This document shows, piece after piece, positions 48,901-60,174 of a stretch of DNA of 64,000 nt. The position numbers and the translations under genes were made by a program. The number at the start of each line of letters is the position of its first letter. The first letter of the stretch is position 1. The stretch covers positions 124,001 to 188,000 of the forward strand of contig JAUFSD010000022.1 of the NCBI GenBank assembly GCA_033030425.1. Direction: 5' to 3'. Under the pieces are notes generated by a model. That model searched no databases and was not told the DNA's origin. It worked only from the letters and a program-made list of their open reading frames with translations. Source of the stretch: Verpa conica (Eukaryota > Ascomycota > Pezizomycetes > Pezizales > Morchellaceae).

Positions 48901-51900
48901 GGTCATCTTGTAAATGACCTTCCTGGTTTGTTTTAGTTTACTTGAGGGTGTGTGTGTGTATGTAAAATATTTTTGTAGTATATATTTGGTTATATTTCTT
49001 CTTTAATTCATGTTTTACTTTATCCCCCCCTCCCCCCCTCCTCCCACTGGATATTTTTCCGGAATTAATGGCGGGGGAGTTGTAAATTGTTTAATATACG
49101 GTTCTGAGCGTTACCCGATTGTTATCATATATTAAGAGAGCTATTTGTAAAGATAATACAATAAGATATTACAGATACAAAAAAACCTCCCAAACTGGGA
49201 TATTAAAGTTATATGTTATTCCTAGAAATACAATTTTTTTATTGGTCAAAATGAGGGGTTAAATCAGCACAGGAAACTTACTGTTTGCTAAGACGCGACT
49301 ACTTTGCTTTTTGGAATGAGTGACGGGATACATGACCAGTTGAAGGCTCGCGAAAAAAAGAGAAGAAAAAAACTAGGACGTATTCCCAAGGAGCCAAAGT
49401 TGCAGTATGTACGGTTAAATCTACTTCCATAATCTAAGCCATTTTAGACACTAGCCTCAACAGCCTAGATCACGATCGGTCTTGACATCTTGAAGTACGT
49501 ATACACTCCAGGGGATGAGGTCCTATTTATCTGCACAATTTCTAGAAAGCCTACGTATGTACATAAACCTCTATACCAAAACCCCAATTCCCTAATATAA
49601 CCTTAATATATTTCGAGAGGTACGTATATATATCGCATTTTTTCTACTTCGCCGCAGCGGGAAAGGGAAAAAAAAAATCAATTTCAAACATTCTACCGCG
49701 GAACAACCCCACCCACCCACCCGGTAACTGTGCCATAACGGTGCTTCCGGAGTCCACCGTCTAATATCTCCGACCCCTCCACAGATGACACGGGAAGAAG
49801 AAGGGGGAAAAAAAAAAGAATTCTTAGCGATCTTTGGGAAAAATAACTTACACTCCGATATCCGGACCACGTTTCCCCCCTTTCCCAGAACCCAGGTTTT
49901 ACTTCTTTTCCACGGAACGTAATATTCGTGATTAGCCGTAATGTGGTATAAGATGAAGAAAACGTACCTTACATACGTATGCCTGGATTGGGTATAAGCA
50001 GCACTAGCTTTATGTACTATGTAGTATGATCACCGCACGGCCGTTGTTTGGCGAATACATGACATGGGTAAGCGAGTAGACGAACAAAAAAAAAACGTCT
50101 CTCTCTTTATGTGAGGGTATCCATGCTGCTGATAATGGTATATGAGCGGAGAGGGCCGCTCCCCGTTGGAATACTCCCTCCCTCCATATGCAGCACTAGA
50201 AACCGGACATCCACGGGGGTTACATTCTAGCAACAGCATGTTACCTCTCGCTTGTGGGAAGGGGGAAGGGGGGGCTGGAATATTCTGTGTAGTGGGCGGA
50301 GTAGTGTACATACAGAATAGAAGATTTGGTATCACGTACCACAGAGGTAGTGCTCGCGATGAACCGTCTCGATCCGTGTGTGGCATTGGTGGGGGATTCT
50401 ACGTCTAGCGAGTGATCCCCAATGATCTGTCGCCGGTTAGGATTTGTAATAGGAGTGAATTAGTGTACCGGTCGGTCCCACTATCTACCCTACTCCCACT
50501 TCTCTACACTATATACCAGTCCCCGAATGCCGAGTACGTGTATAAAAACTACTACTAAGAGAGAGTGTGTGAGAGAGTGAAACCACCAAGACTCCAAGAA
50601 TGGGATTTTCAATCTTGATTTTTTTTTTATTCCTCCTTAGCCAAGATAGGCCTCGGCTTGTGAGCTTGAGAAGGCTCGGTAAGTTGAAAGTTGACCAAGC
50701 AGCCCGGGGAAATTCGGCTACAAGGATCAAGACCAGTTCCCTGGGGCACAGTTGAATTCCCACGTTTGGACTCTTCCAAATTCTCCTTCTAAGACATGCG
50801 CAAACAATTACGCTACCCCCGCCCCTCCCCCCCCTCTGATCCTGATATTCAACAAGGGTTAAAAACGGCCCAAGCGTTCGGTTTTTTTATTTTATTTTTT
50901 ATGGCGTGACTGACTGGGAAGTAGCCGTCTCGCACAAATAGATAGCCGATAAGTTCTCTATAGCTTAATTCTCGGATGGTTTACTAACATTCCTTTTTTT
51001 TTTCTTTCTTTTTTGTTGTTGTCTCAAGCCAGCTTCAGTTCAGCCTTCTAGAATTTATTTCCTCTTCTTACGTGATTCGGAAAGTATTCCGGGAGGGGGG
51101 ACTGAGTTGATAAACTGTAAGACCGCGGAAGAAAAAAAAAAAAAAAAAAAAGAAGGGCGATTTTAGTAAAAATAATCCCGTCCAATAATCATCATAGGGC
51201 CCGTGAGCACTTGGGAGCGGATGCTAAGCCCGTTGTCCTTTTTTTTATTTATTTATTTCCCTTGGAGCTTGATATAATCAGAGAGCTCAGGGCAGTCAAT
51301 GGAGTCAGACTACTTAGCCGACTTTTCCGCGACGCACGCGGTAAGGGCAGCTCTACGGGGGGGGAGGGGAGGTTGGAAACGGATCACATGTATTAGCGAC
51401 GAACCGAGTTAACATACGTAAAAGAAAAATGGAGAAATTAGGTGGTATGAAACCCTAGTAATTAACCATAATATAAATCTAGGGTGGGGTATTCTGGGCT
51501 ATGGCTGAGTGAGCGGTTTCATAAAGCTTAGATATTAAGTTGTTGACTAAGAATTGTGTGGAGCGCCACAAATGGGGTGATGGTTCGATGTGGCTTGAGA
51601 CTATTCCCCGCTGGGCAGCTGATTGGAGGGAATAAACCATAATTTAAAAGCCACTGTCACCCCCCCCTTTTCCACAGCTGGTGGTGTAAGCCACAGTGGA
51701 TGCTTAATGGGGATGCTTATTTACTTCCGTTCCGGGTGGGCCTAATTCTGTTAAGTACTAGTCTGCAGAGGTTCATGTGGTATCACTCGTGATAATCATC
51801 AAGAGGTGGAATTACCTCAATTGATTGAGTGGGAGGTTGTTTAGATAAGAGTAAATGAGTTATCATGAGCGTATTAGTTTTTTATTTCATTCGAAGATGT

Positions 51901-52250
51901 ATGAGCTCAGTAGGGTGTACTATTGGTCCCGAATCCATCTTCACAGAAAACCTCGATATTATATAGGCGATAGTTCAGATATTTACGAATTATAAAACGT
52001 TATTTACTAGATGGCTACTAGCCCCTTTGTTTGTATTGAGTAGAAAAACTATACTCCTCTGCGACCATATCTCTGGCCGTATATTTATGGCCACCGCTTA
52101 ACTTCTAGGGGTTCTATCATAAGGTGGTTGCGTTTTCTCATTATTGCCTTAAACTATTATAGATTATATCCAACAAATTTAAGCCCAACTCTGGTACTAC
52201 TATCAACAATTCGATATAAATATCTGTCTGTAGCTGTCGACTCAACTTCC
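48901..52250. other. Gene-free stretch of 3.3 kb
   Basis: I see no gene. It has several homopolymer runs, including C-rich 49024-49044, A20 at about 51130-51151 and T-rich 50995-51013. Open frames within it are short, overlapping and without motifs. Confidence 0.5.
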
Positions 52251-52988
52251 TCAGACTAGGTATCCCTCAACCAACCTACAGTTCCAAAACGCCAAGAGGA
52301 GCCAATGGTCAACATCCTTATAATACCAGAAGAGCACAATCCCAGCGCATACAACACAGGTAGTAATCCCCAAGCTAACTTTCCAATACGTTTTTTTGTT
52401 GGTGAGATTAAAATAGCCACCTGACACCATATTAACAATCCAGAAGATCATCTATAGCGCAGGACAAGGGCATCAAAGTCCACCAAAAATCACAAATCAA
52501 GGACTTAACCTCCCCTCGAGTATAGCCCACCTAGGGGAATAGATCATAATCAAGAGAGAGAGAAAGAGAGACTTACTACGAACAGCCTCATCGTACGCAT
52601 CCCGAACAGCAACCTCCGACATAGCCAACATCAAACACCTTGGTAGCATTTCCTGATCCGGCAGCGGGCTCGGGACCGTAGGGCTTTGATACTCATCATC
52701 ATTTTGGGAACCCATGACTCCATAACCGAACTTTGAAGTATATTTCGAGTCTCTCATACGAGCCCTAGACCCAGAAGTCTGCCTGACGGGTGTCACAGGA
52801 GCAGAATCGACCCTGAAACCACCGTGGGAGATTGAACGACTACGAGTGGTGGTGGTATTATGGTGCGTTTTGGCTGGCTCACGGTAGGAGAGTGCCATGC
52901 TGGCGTTTTTGCTCCAATCTACGATCGGGTCTTTCGTGAGGCCGAGGCTGTCAAGTGCTGCTGCGAGCTCTTGGCTTGTGTCTGGCAT
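52251..52988 (-). CDS. Hypothetical protein with possible membrane segment; 3' end uncertain
   Basis: I do not recognise this protein with confidence. The first exon (52988-52577) is solid: it opens MPDTSQELAAALDSLGLT, is Ser/Thr/Arg-rich in the middle and ends in a helical MSEVAVRDAYDEAVR before a GTAAGT donor. A 21-nt mini-exon (52530-52510) and a third exon (52420-52251) continue the frame. Together they give 200 aa and end in a hydrophobic stretch (SLGITTCVVCAGIVLFWYY). A different acceptor at 52452 would instead stop within seven codons (150 aa in total). The longer model is preferred because it gives a membrane span after a YFNLTNKKTYWK segment, loosely like fungal EI24-type proteins, but the rest of such a domain is absent. 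It may be a truncated gene. Confidence 0.4.
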
Positions 52989-53718
52989 TCTATGTTCGGT
53001 AGTTAGTAGGGGAAGAGGGGGGAAGAAGGAGGTTCCTAATGTGTTGTTTACTAAATTATCTGAAAAGTAGGGTTAGACTTAGCGGGTAGTCAAGTGAATA
53101 AACCAATGAGAGAAGGACACTGAAGGAGAGAGAGACTTACTTTTCTAGATAAAACAAAAGCTAAGTAGATTGTTGGGAGATATGTAGTGATATTAGATTA
53201 AGCAATGGACTGTTTATGGATGTAATTAGTGAAGCTGCATGGAGGATATGGAGCTTGGAAGGAACGCTCAATGGGAGTTATCAACTTACAAGAGCCCCCT
53301 TGAGAATTTCTGAACTTGGCGCGCAACTTTGCTATATAATGAGATTTTCCCATAGCCTCACTAATTAATCCCTATATAGATTCAGAAGTGCCAACAGGTT
53401 GTTAGTTTCCTTGTGGGTAAGGGACTTTGATATACAACTTCGATATCATTGACACCGATTTAGAGATCATCTACCCATAAGTAAAAGTCTAAATTATCCC
53501 ACGCATGCTTACCGGCGATTACAAAAAGTAATTATGAGTAAATTGGAAGCATACCGGCTGGAAACTGTGTCTCCATAACTATTGTTGTTTTAAACTATAA
53601 TGGTCACATGACAGGATATCTCTTGGCGCAAGCCCATCGTCCAACAGATCCTTACGCAATAAAAGTACACACATATTGGGAATACAGTTCAGCCAGCACC
53701 AATACAATATCCGCATAA

Positions 53719-54961
53719 ATGGCATCAAGACTTTCAATTGCCTCTACAGTGCGTCTTGCATCGGGCTATGAGATGCCCCGCCTTGGTTTTGGTGTATGTA
53801 CATGCACTTTTACCCCGCGCTCAAGACATCACAGCTGACAACTACTGCAAATATAGGTCTATCAAACGCAAGTAAACCTATATAAACAAATCTTATAACC
53901 CCTAATTAGGGGAACCTCTAGCCAATAAGAACCCAAACTTTAGACCCGCCGATAAATGCGAAAACCTAGTACTACACGCTCTCAACTGCGGATACCGCCA
54001 CGTAACATCACCGCTCCTGTCCTTTTTTTTTCTTTCTCATTAAATAGTTCACCTGACATAACTCTCAAAGATCGATTCGGCAACCGCATACCGCAATGAA
54101 AGACCTTGTTCAACAGCCATTGCAAAATCTCCACTTCCCAGATCCTCGGTCTTCTTTACGACAAAGCTCCCGCCGAGGCTTCGCGGGTGCTTCATTCCCC
54201 CCCTCTTTATTTTGTAATCGGTGACTAATCTGTGTATGTTAGATATGAGGCGACAAAAGCATCTCTCAACTCTGTCATTGCCTCGAACCCTGAGTTGGAG
54301 GGGTACATTGACCTCTACCTTATTCATGCACCTTATGGTGGTCGTGAGGCTAGATTAGGCGAGTGGAAAGCAATGGTTGAGGCAAAAAATGAGGGGAAGG
54401 TCAGATCTCTTGGTGTATCGAATTATTCAGTCGAGCATCTCGAGGAATTGTGGAAATATATCCACGAAGAAGGGGGAAGTGGGGTGTTGAGTGTGGGGCA
54501 GTGGGAGGTAACACCGTGGCTAGGAAGAAAGGATATCAGGAATTGGTGTAAAGAGAGGGGCGTTGTTGTCCAGGTAAGAATCTAGTTGTTGACCTTAAAC
54601 CTCCCCCGGTCCGGGAGGGTGGATACTAATCTGATGGCCTAGGCGTACTCACCATTAGTAAGAGCAACGCGTTTTGAAGAACCTATCTTGAAAGAACTGG
54701 CCGCAAAGTACCAAAGAACTCCTGCCCAGATCCTTATCAGGTGGAGTTTACAAATGGTATTTTCTTTATCTACACCTGTAGTGGCCGAATATGACGCTGA
54801 GAATATAGGGCTTGGTACCGCTCCCAAAATCAGTGCATCCAGAACGAATTGAAGAAAATGCGGATGTGTATGGATTTGAAATGACCAATGAGGATGTAGA
54901 GACCTTAGAAACGGACGAATATAGTCCCTGTACATGGGACCCAACCAAGGAGCCTTTGTGA
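53719..54961 (+). CDS. Aldo-keto reductase (seven exons)
   Basis: The product is an NAD(P)H-dependent aldo-keto reductase of the short AKR type (yeast Ypr1 / 2,5-diketogluconate reductase-like), acting on aldehydes or ketones in the cytosol. Exons fit in phase: 53719-53793, 53857-53871, 53930-54001, 54071-54186, 54243-54573, 54643-54756 and 54809-54961 (291 aa). The tetrad is present: Asp and Tyr in IDSATAYRNE, Lys in FFTTKLPPR, His in YLIHAPYGG. GKVRSLGVSNYSVEHL, SVGQWEVTPWL and VPLPKSVHPERIEENAD are typical. Exon 2 is only 15 nt (coding VYQTQ) and intron 2 ends in AAG, so the gene looks broken in single-frame views but reads through cleanly once spliced. It is unrelated in sequence group to the ARA2-like enzyme at 39.5 kb. 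Substrate unknown. Confidence 0.85.
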
Positions 54962-56301
54962 AGAGGATATAAAACCTTGGTTTATGTTATTTCTAAATGA
55001 AAGTCCTTATCATTGCGCGGTAGTATGGCACCTTTAGTAGGAAACCTAGAACCCATAGGCCCAAGAAACGATTTATGGGCCAGCGGTTTGGTTTTTTAGA
55101 ACATTATATTCAACTAATTTATGATTTGTAATTGACTTGAACATGTACGTTCTTTATAGCAATGTGCGACTATAGCCCTAATTCCATACTACCGAAGGCA
55201 AACTTGCCCATATACTTTTTAGATACCAGGTTACTACATAAATAGAATTATCTCTTAAAAGATTGATTACAGAAGCACCACCTGATATCCCGCCAATATC
55301 TGCTTCATTAGAAACTTTTAGGTCGCCTTACTATCCAATATATATGTTCTGGCTCGTTGGGGAGACGCCATCTATATGGGCCTACAGCGGGCGGCAGCAA
55401 CCAGTCCGCCATAATTCACAAAGCAAAGTACAAAAATCTCCCTGAATAAAATTTCTTTCTAATAATAACTAGAAATATCTTCATAAATATAATAAAAGAA
55501 GAAATGTGCTAGTACCAAACTTCTAGCCCATACCAAACTACTAGCAAATACTAAAAGGTTTACCTGACCGTGTCCTTTTAACAACATGACTGGAGCATAC
55601 AGATTCCTTTGGTGCTTTCTGCTGGACTTTACTATTTGAAGAATCAATGACTAATAGAGTAGATTCAGAAACAGAACCCACGCTTGAGGAACCAACAGCT
55701 GAATGCATACACTATAAATATATGTTAAAATTGGAACTATAATAAAGAAATATTTTAAAGCTTACCTTCAAGTTACGGTTTAATGACCTATTGGGTAATT
55801 CTCTTGATTAGAATCATGATTAATAGGATACCATTTCTATCACTCTTACCGTGCTAAGGCAGCTAATACTCTATTAGGGACTCCCAATAGATTCTTGTTG
55901 GGGTATGGCCGACAGTAGTTGATCCCCATTAGGCATGTAGGGTATATGAGGTCGGGCTTACCCCCTCCTCTAGGCATAGTATCAAACAATCATTCTATTG
56001 CTTGCACCCGTACTTTCACAATTCTAGTGGCGAAAATTATGATTAAAATTTCTTTGAGAAAACTCACTTTAAAAAACTTATCTCTGTTGATTCTTTAGAA
56101 GAGTTATGTCTCAGTCGCTAGGAAACACTACACCGTCGACCAGTAAAAACCAGACAAACATTTATAGCACGGTTACCCAGTTCCACCTAGAAAAACAATA
56201 AAGCCAACCCAACACCCTCGCCCGGTCGCTGTAATACCAAAGGAAAAAAATAATTCGCATAGTTTAACTACTGTACCCCTCTCATGCTAATACTTAGAAC
56301 T
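54962..56301. other. Non-coding stretch
   Basis: It is AT-rich and I see no gene. It lies between the 3' ends of the convergent aldo-keto reductase and het-C genes. Confidence 0.55.
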
Positions 56302-59300
56302 TCAATAACCTCCCCCATACCCACTCGACCCTTCCTCTTCACCGTATCCTCTACGACGACCACCATAAGGCGTCTCTTCTTCCTCATTATTGCCACTACG
56401 ACGTCCGTATGAAGAGGTTTCTTGGTCATCACGGTTGTAAGAAGAATTTCCTCGGTCGTATGTGGTAGTTTCATCGTTGCCGCGGCGATTACTTGAACCG
56501 TAGGAGTCTTCGTTTCCGCGGTTACTAGAGCCATAGGAGTCTTCGTTTCCACGGCGATTACCGGAACCATAGGAGTCTTCATTTCCGCGGCGATTACCTG
56601 AACCATAGGAGTCTTCGTTTCCACGATTACTAGAGCCGTAGGAGTCTTCGTTTCCACGATTACTAGAGCCGTAGGAGTCGTTGTTTCCGCGGTTACGAGA
56701 GGAGGCTTCGTAAGATGCTTGGTTGTCGCGGCCATAAATAGAGTTTTCTTCGTCTGTCTGGTTGCGTGAAGAGTATGAAGACTGCTCGTGAGTTGACCTC
56801 CCTGCACTGTATGATGTCGAAGTATCTTCCCCGCCCCAGTGCCTAGCTGATGAACTAGAAAAATCCTCAGTTGTGTTTCCGCGGCCGTAACCACCAGCCG
56901 ATGGTTCATCATTTCCACGACGGGTGTTAGAAGAACCATATCCACCACCACCACTGCCATAAGAGGTTTCCTCGTTGTTTCCGCGATTACGGTCTGAAGA
57001 GTCATACTTCCGTCCACTGCCACCATACGGCGTTTCTTCCTGGGCATCACGATTACGGTTTGAAGAACCATATCCCCCACCAGTGCCACCATAAGAGGAT
57101 GTCTCTTCCTCAGTGTTACGATTACGGTTTGAAGACCCATACCCACCACTAGTGCCACCATAAGATGTCTCTTCCTCAGTGTTACGGTTACGGTTTGAAG
57201 ACCCATATCCTCCGCCGCTACCACCATAGGTCTCTTCGGTGTTACGATTACGGTTTGAAGATCCATACCCTCCACCACCCCCATAGGAAGATGTTTCTTC
57301 TGTAGTTTCGCGGGCTCGAGTAGGAGCATTATAGCTACTGCTCTGACCTTGATTTTGTCGTCCAGAGCTCTTTGACACACCACCATGGCTATGCCCGCAC
57401 CCTCCTGGGCCGGGGTTCGGGTCATCGCCCTCATGGTTCTTTCCCTCTCTGACTCCAGCCTTGCTCAGTGCCTCTGTCAAATGCTGTTTCGTACCATCAT
57501 CCTTCTCGTTCCACCAGTTTTGTACAGCCTCGAACATGGCCCTTTGGCCCTGCTTGTTCTCGTCTCTGAGAGCAGGGTGGTGAAAAACTTGGAGGATCTC
57601 ATCACATATCTGATTGGGGTCTCTGTTGCCGTCTTCCCATCCACTAACGATGAGTGGGACGGCGAATTTGACAGCTTCAGTAGCAACTCTTCCAGCGACT
57701 TCATTGAGAACGTTTGTGAAATGATCCTTCGATAAGACGGAGTGAGTCGGGTCACTTGAGTTTCCATCTTCAAAGACGTTGAATTGGGCATTTTCAGACG
57801 CCTGGAGAACACCACCTGATCCAGCGGCGAGCTCAGTCTTGACACGGAGCAAGATAGGCTTAACATAAGGAGCCAAGATGGAGAACACAAAGATCTGCAT
57901 GGCCCCAGTGAGATTCTCTAGTAGCTCCGATGCCCCAGGGATCTTGTCGATTCCTTGTTGCATGGCTTTCATGACTTTGTCGTGGAACTCCATAATGGGA
58001 TAAATATCCTTCATGGTCTGTGCGGCTTGATTCTTCAGCTGGTTGACATCCATTCCAGCAATCTTCTTATTTGTGTCTTCGATATTCGCTCCCTGCTCAA
58101 GCTGCTTTGCATTTGCATCGTCCTGGAGCTTATTGGCTTGGTCACCAAAGTTGCTATCACCAAGGCCGAGGAGCCCGAATGGGATATTATCGAGGATAGA
58201 CTTGAGGGTTGAGGTAGTGTTATCGTTTTGAGACTGCTCTTCAGCAGCGGCAAGCTTGGCATCAAGATCTTGGACTTCTGATTGGACAACTTTATCAGAG
58301 ACTTCTCCAACGACACTGTGGAGGAAGTCGGTCATTCCGACTAGAAGAGTTTGTTAATATTTATCTGTTTATAGAATCTTTTAGATAATAGAGTGGGTCA
58401 AGACTTACAAGTTCCGGTAACAAGGGGCCATATCCTCTTTCCGTTGACCTCAAGTTCGGTATTCTCTCCAACGTGGGGAAAGACGTCAACTCCCATCTCG
58501 CGGAGTGATAATTCAATATAGTTCGAGTGAGCCGAGTAATCTATCATCTATTAGCCTGTTATACCCTATAAAACTAGAATACTAGATTGATTTTACCTTC
58601 TAAGCAATGGAGTCCAGTTCCGAGAAGTCTTAATGCCTCATAAAGGTCATTATCATTTCCATCTCGCCCATAAGCTCTCCCTTTTTCAATAGCTGCAATG
58701 AACTTCTGCCTAACTAATCCGGCACTAGTATCGCAACCTCTATCTTCAGAAGCAATGTAAACTTTCAGTCCTGTGCGTTCATCAACCGCAAGTTCTTTCC
58801 CCTCGTCAACAGGACCACGAAGACGTGAGTCGTATTTACGTGCATCTTCATTATCGGCATAGTCCTAAATAAGAAATCACAATGGTAAGCTTTCAGTCTG
58901 ATTAGGGTAATCTAGAAATCATCAATGTAGATAATAGATAGAGCTTCTCTTACCTTTGGGTTGTCAATGTGCTCCTCAGGGCGGTAGCATCCAAGACGCT
59001 CTTCGGTAACTTCAAACTCGGCAGTTGCAAACCCGAAAGTAACGAATGACAAAACCCATAGCTATTCATTATTAGAGTTGTTCATTAATTTATTTAGAAG
59101 TGCTTAGAATCATACCAGAATCCTAATAGTATCCTTAGGCAGCTGCTTCAGACCGCCAACATCGATAGCTTGTGAATAATCTCTAAGCCAATTCCCCTAG
59201 AGTAGTGTATTAGCGGCTGTTTCAGTAGAAAATTCTCTGCTGGGAGAGCATGATTGGGATAAGCATACAAAATAAACCCGCTTGACAGCTAGCTTATCAA

Positions 59301-59487
59301 ACCTGGTGTCTCCACTGACACTGATAAACAGCTCCAACAAGACATCCTCAATATCACCATGACGCCAATTCTTCCCGGAAATCTGTGAAACATTGATGAT
59401 ATTTCCAGCACCGAAAGCAGTGACTGGGGTTGCAAAGAAGAGAATCAACCCTGCACAAAGCAATAAAAAGAGAGCAGTAGATGCCAT
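56302..59487 (-). CDS. het-C: HET-C heterokaryon incompatibility protein homolog
   Basis: This is the homolog of Neurospora het-c / Podospora hch. In Neurospora, different het-c alleles in one cell cause vegetative incompatibility. Exons on the reverse strand are 59487-59269, 59196-59116, 59061-58954, 58864-58597, 58540-58409 and 58340-56302; phases agree and give 948 aa. A signal peptide (residues 1-24) precedes FGAGNIINVSQISG and NWRHGDIEDVLLELF. The junctions rebuild VKRVYFGNWLRDYSQAIDVG, GTGLHCLEDYSAHSNYIELS and TGTFGMTDFLHSVVGEV, all strongly conserved in HET-C. From about residue 590 to the end the protein is a Gly/Ser/Asn/Tyr-rich repeat tail (units like YGSSNRNRNTEE and NRGNEDSYGSS), as in other HET-C proteins. 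A minus frame through the tail at 56268-57434 is a shadow. No HET-domain partner gene lies within the window. Confidence 0.93.
56470..56700. repeat. Coding minisatellite of about 30-33 nt units in het-C
   Basis: Six to seven tandem units encode variants of NRGNEDSYGSS on the reverse strand. Units are 30 or 33 nt, differing by one Arg codon, so unit gain or loss keeps the frame. Some neighbouring copies are nearly identical in DNA, which indicates recent expansion. Confidence 0.8.
57010..57290. repeat. Coding minisatellite of about 57-63 nt units in het-C
   Basis: About four to five units encode YGG-x-GGGYGSSNRNRNTEE variants on the reverse strand. Unit length varies by whole codons, keeping the frame open. 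It lies upstream (N-terminal) of the shorter-unit array. Confidence 0.8.
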
Positions 59488-60137
59488 CGTGATAGAAAAG
59501 CTTGCTCACGTAGTAGAAGGATTCAGATGATTCTTAGAGTAGGGGAGAAGTGTAGTGATTATGGAGAAGACGTAATTGTGTGGGAAGCGGGGTGGTTTAT
59601 TTACATTCCGTTCTCCTGTAGGAACGTGCAACACGCTCTCGCCAAAGCAGGAATCGCGGGGCAGCTGCATCATCATAGGCGCATGACGTTGGCCCTTACC
59701 AATTCCACGGATCCTACGCTTATCGTCGATCTGAGCATGGCATGCCACATGTGCAAGTTTTCAGCTCAGCGGTTCCAAGTTCTCTGACGAATCAAACCCA
59801 GCCGTTCGCGATGTCTTGCAAGATGCAGATACGATTCGTTTGAAAGTGGGGTTTATCTGAAGTGGCGGTCTAGGATATACGCCCAAGTTATTTGGAATAC
59901 CCGTACGCTATTATTAGGAGTTTGCCTCAATCAAGACTAGGTAGCGAACACTCACCCTCACGACCACCACGTTTTCAAAGCCCAGACGCGGGATCTTTTA
60001 TCACCGGCCATGATTCGAATATAAGATTATGTGGAGAGCTAGATTTATTCCTAATTGGTAACTGGCAATTGGCAGTATATAGATACTATAGGCGATTCAG
60101 CTTTGTCTTGGGTATGTGGCTTTTTGGTTAATCACGA

Positions 60138-60174
60138 TTAGACGTAAAGTCTAAGCCTCTAACGCACTACACCA
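60138..60174 (-). other. tRNA-like 5'-half fragment
   Basis: On the reverse strand, TGGTGTAGTGCG (60174-60163) resembles a pol III A box / D-arm. It is followed by a perfect 5-bp stem with a 7-nt loop (60154-60138, TTAGA-CTTTACG-TCTAA) like an anticodon arm. No B box (GGTTCRANYCC) or matching acceptor strand follows, so this is at most a tRNA relic or a tRNA-derived SINE head. Confidence 0.25.

Noticed and set aside
53719..54961. Aldo-keto reductase as a pseudogene
   Set aside because: At first sight the frame is broken by stops and shifts, but seven exons with GT-AG introns rebuild a complete 291-aa protein with the full catalytic tetrad.
56268..57434. Long minus-strand frame (388 aa) overlapping the het-C tail
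   Set aside because: It is an alternative frame through the repeat-coding region of het-C. Its Val/Thr/Met-rich repeats mirror the het-C minisatellites and it has no independent motif.
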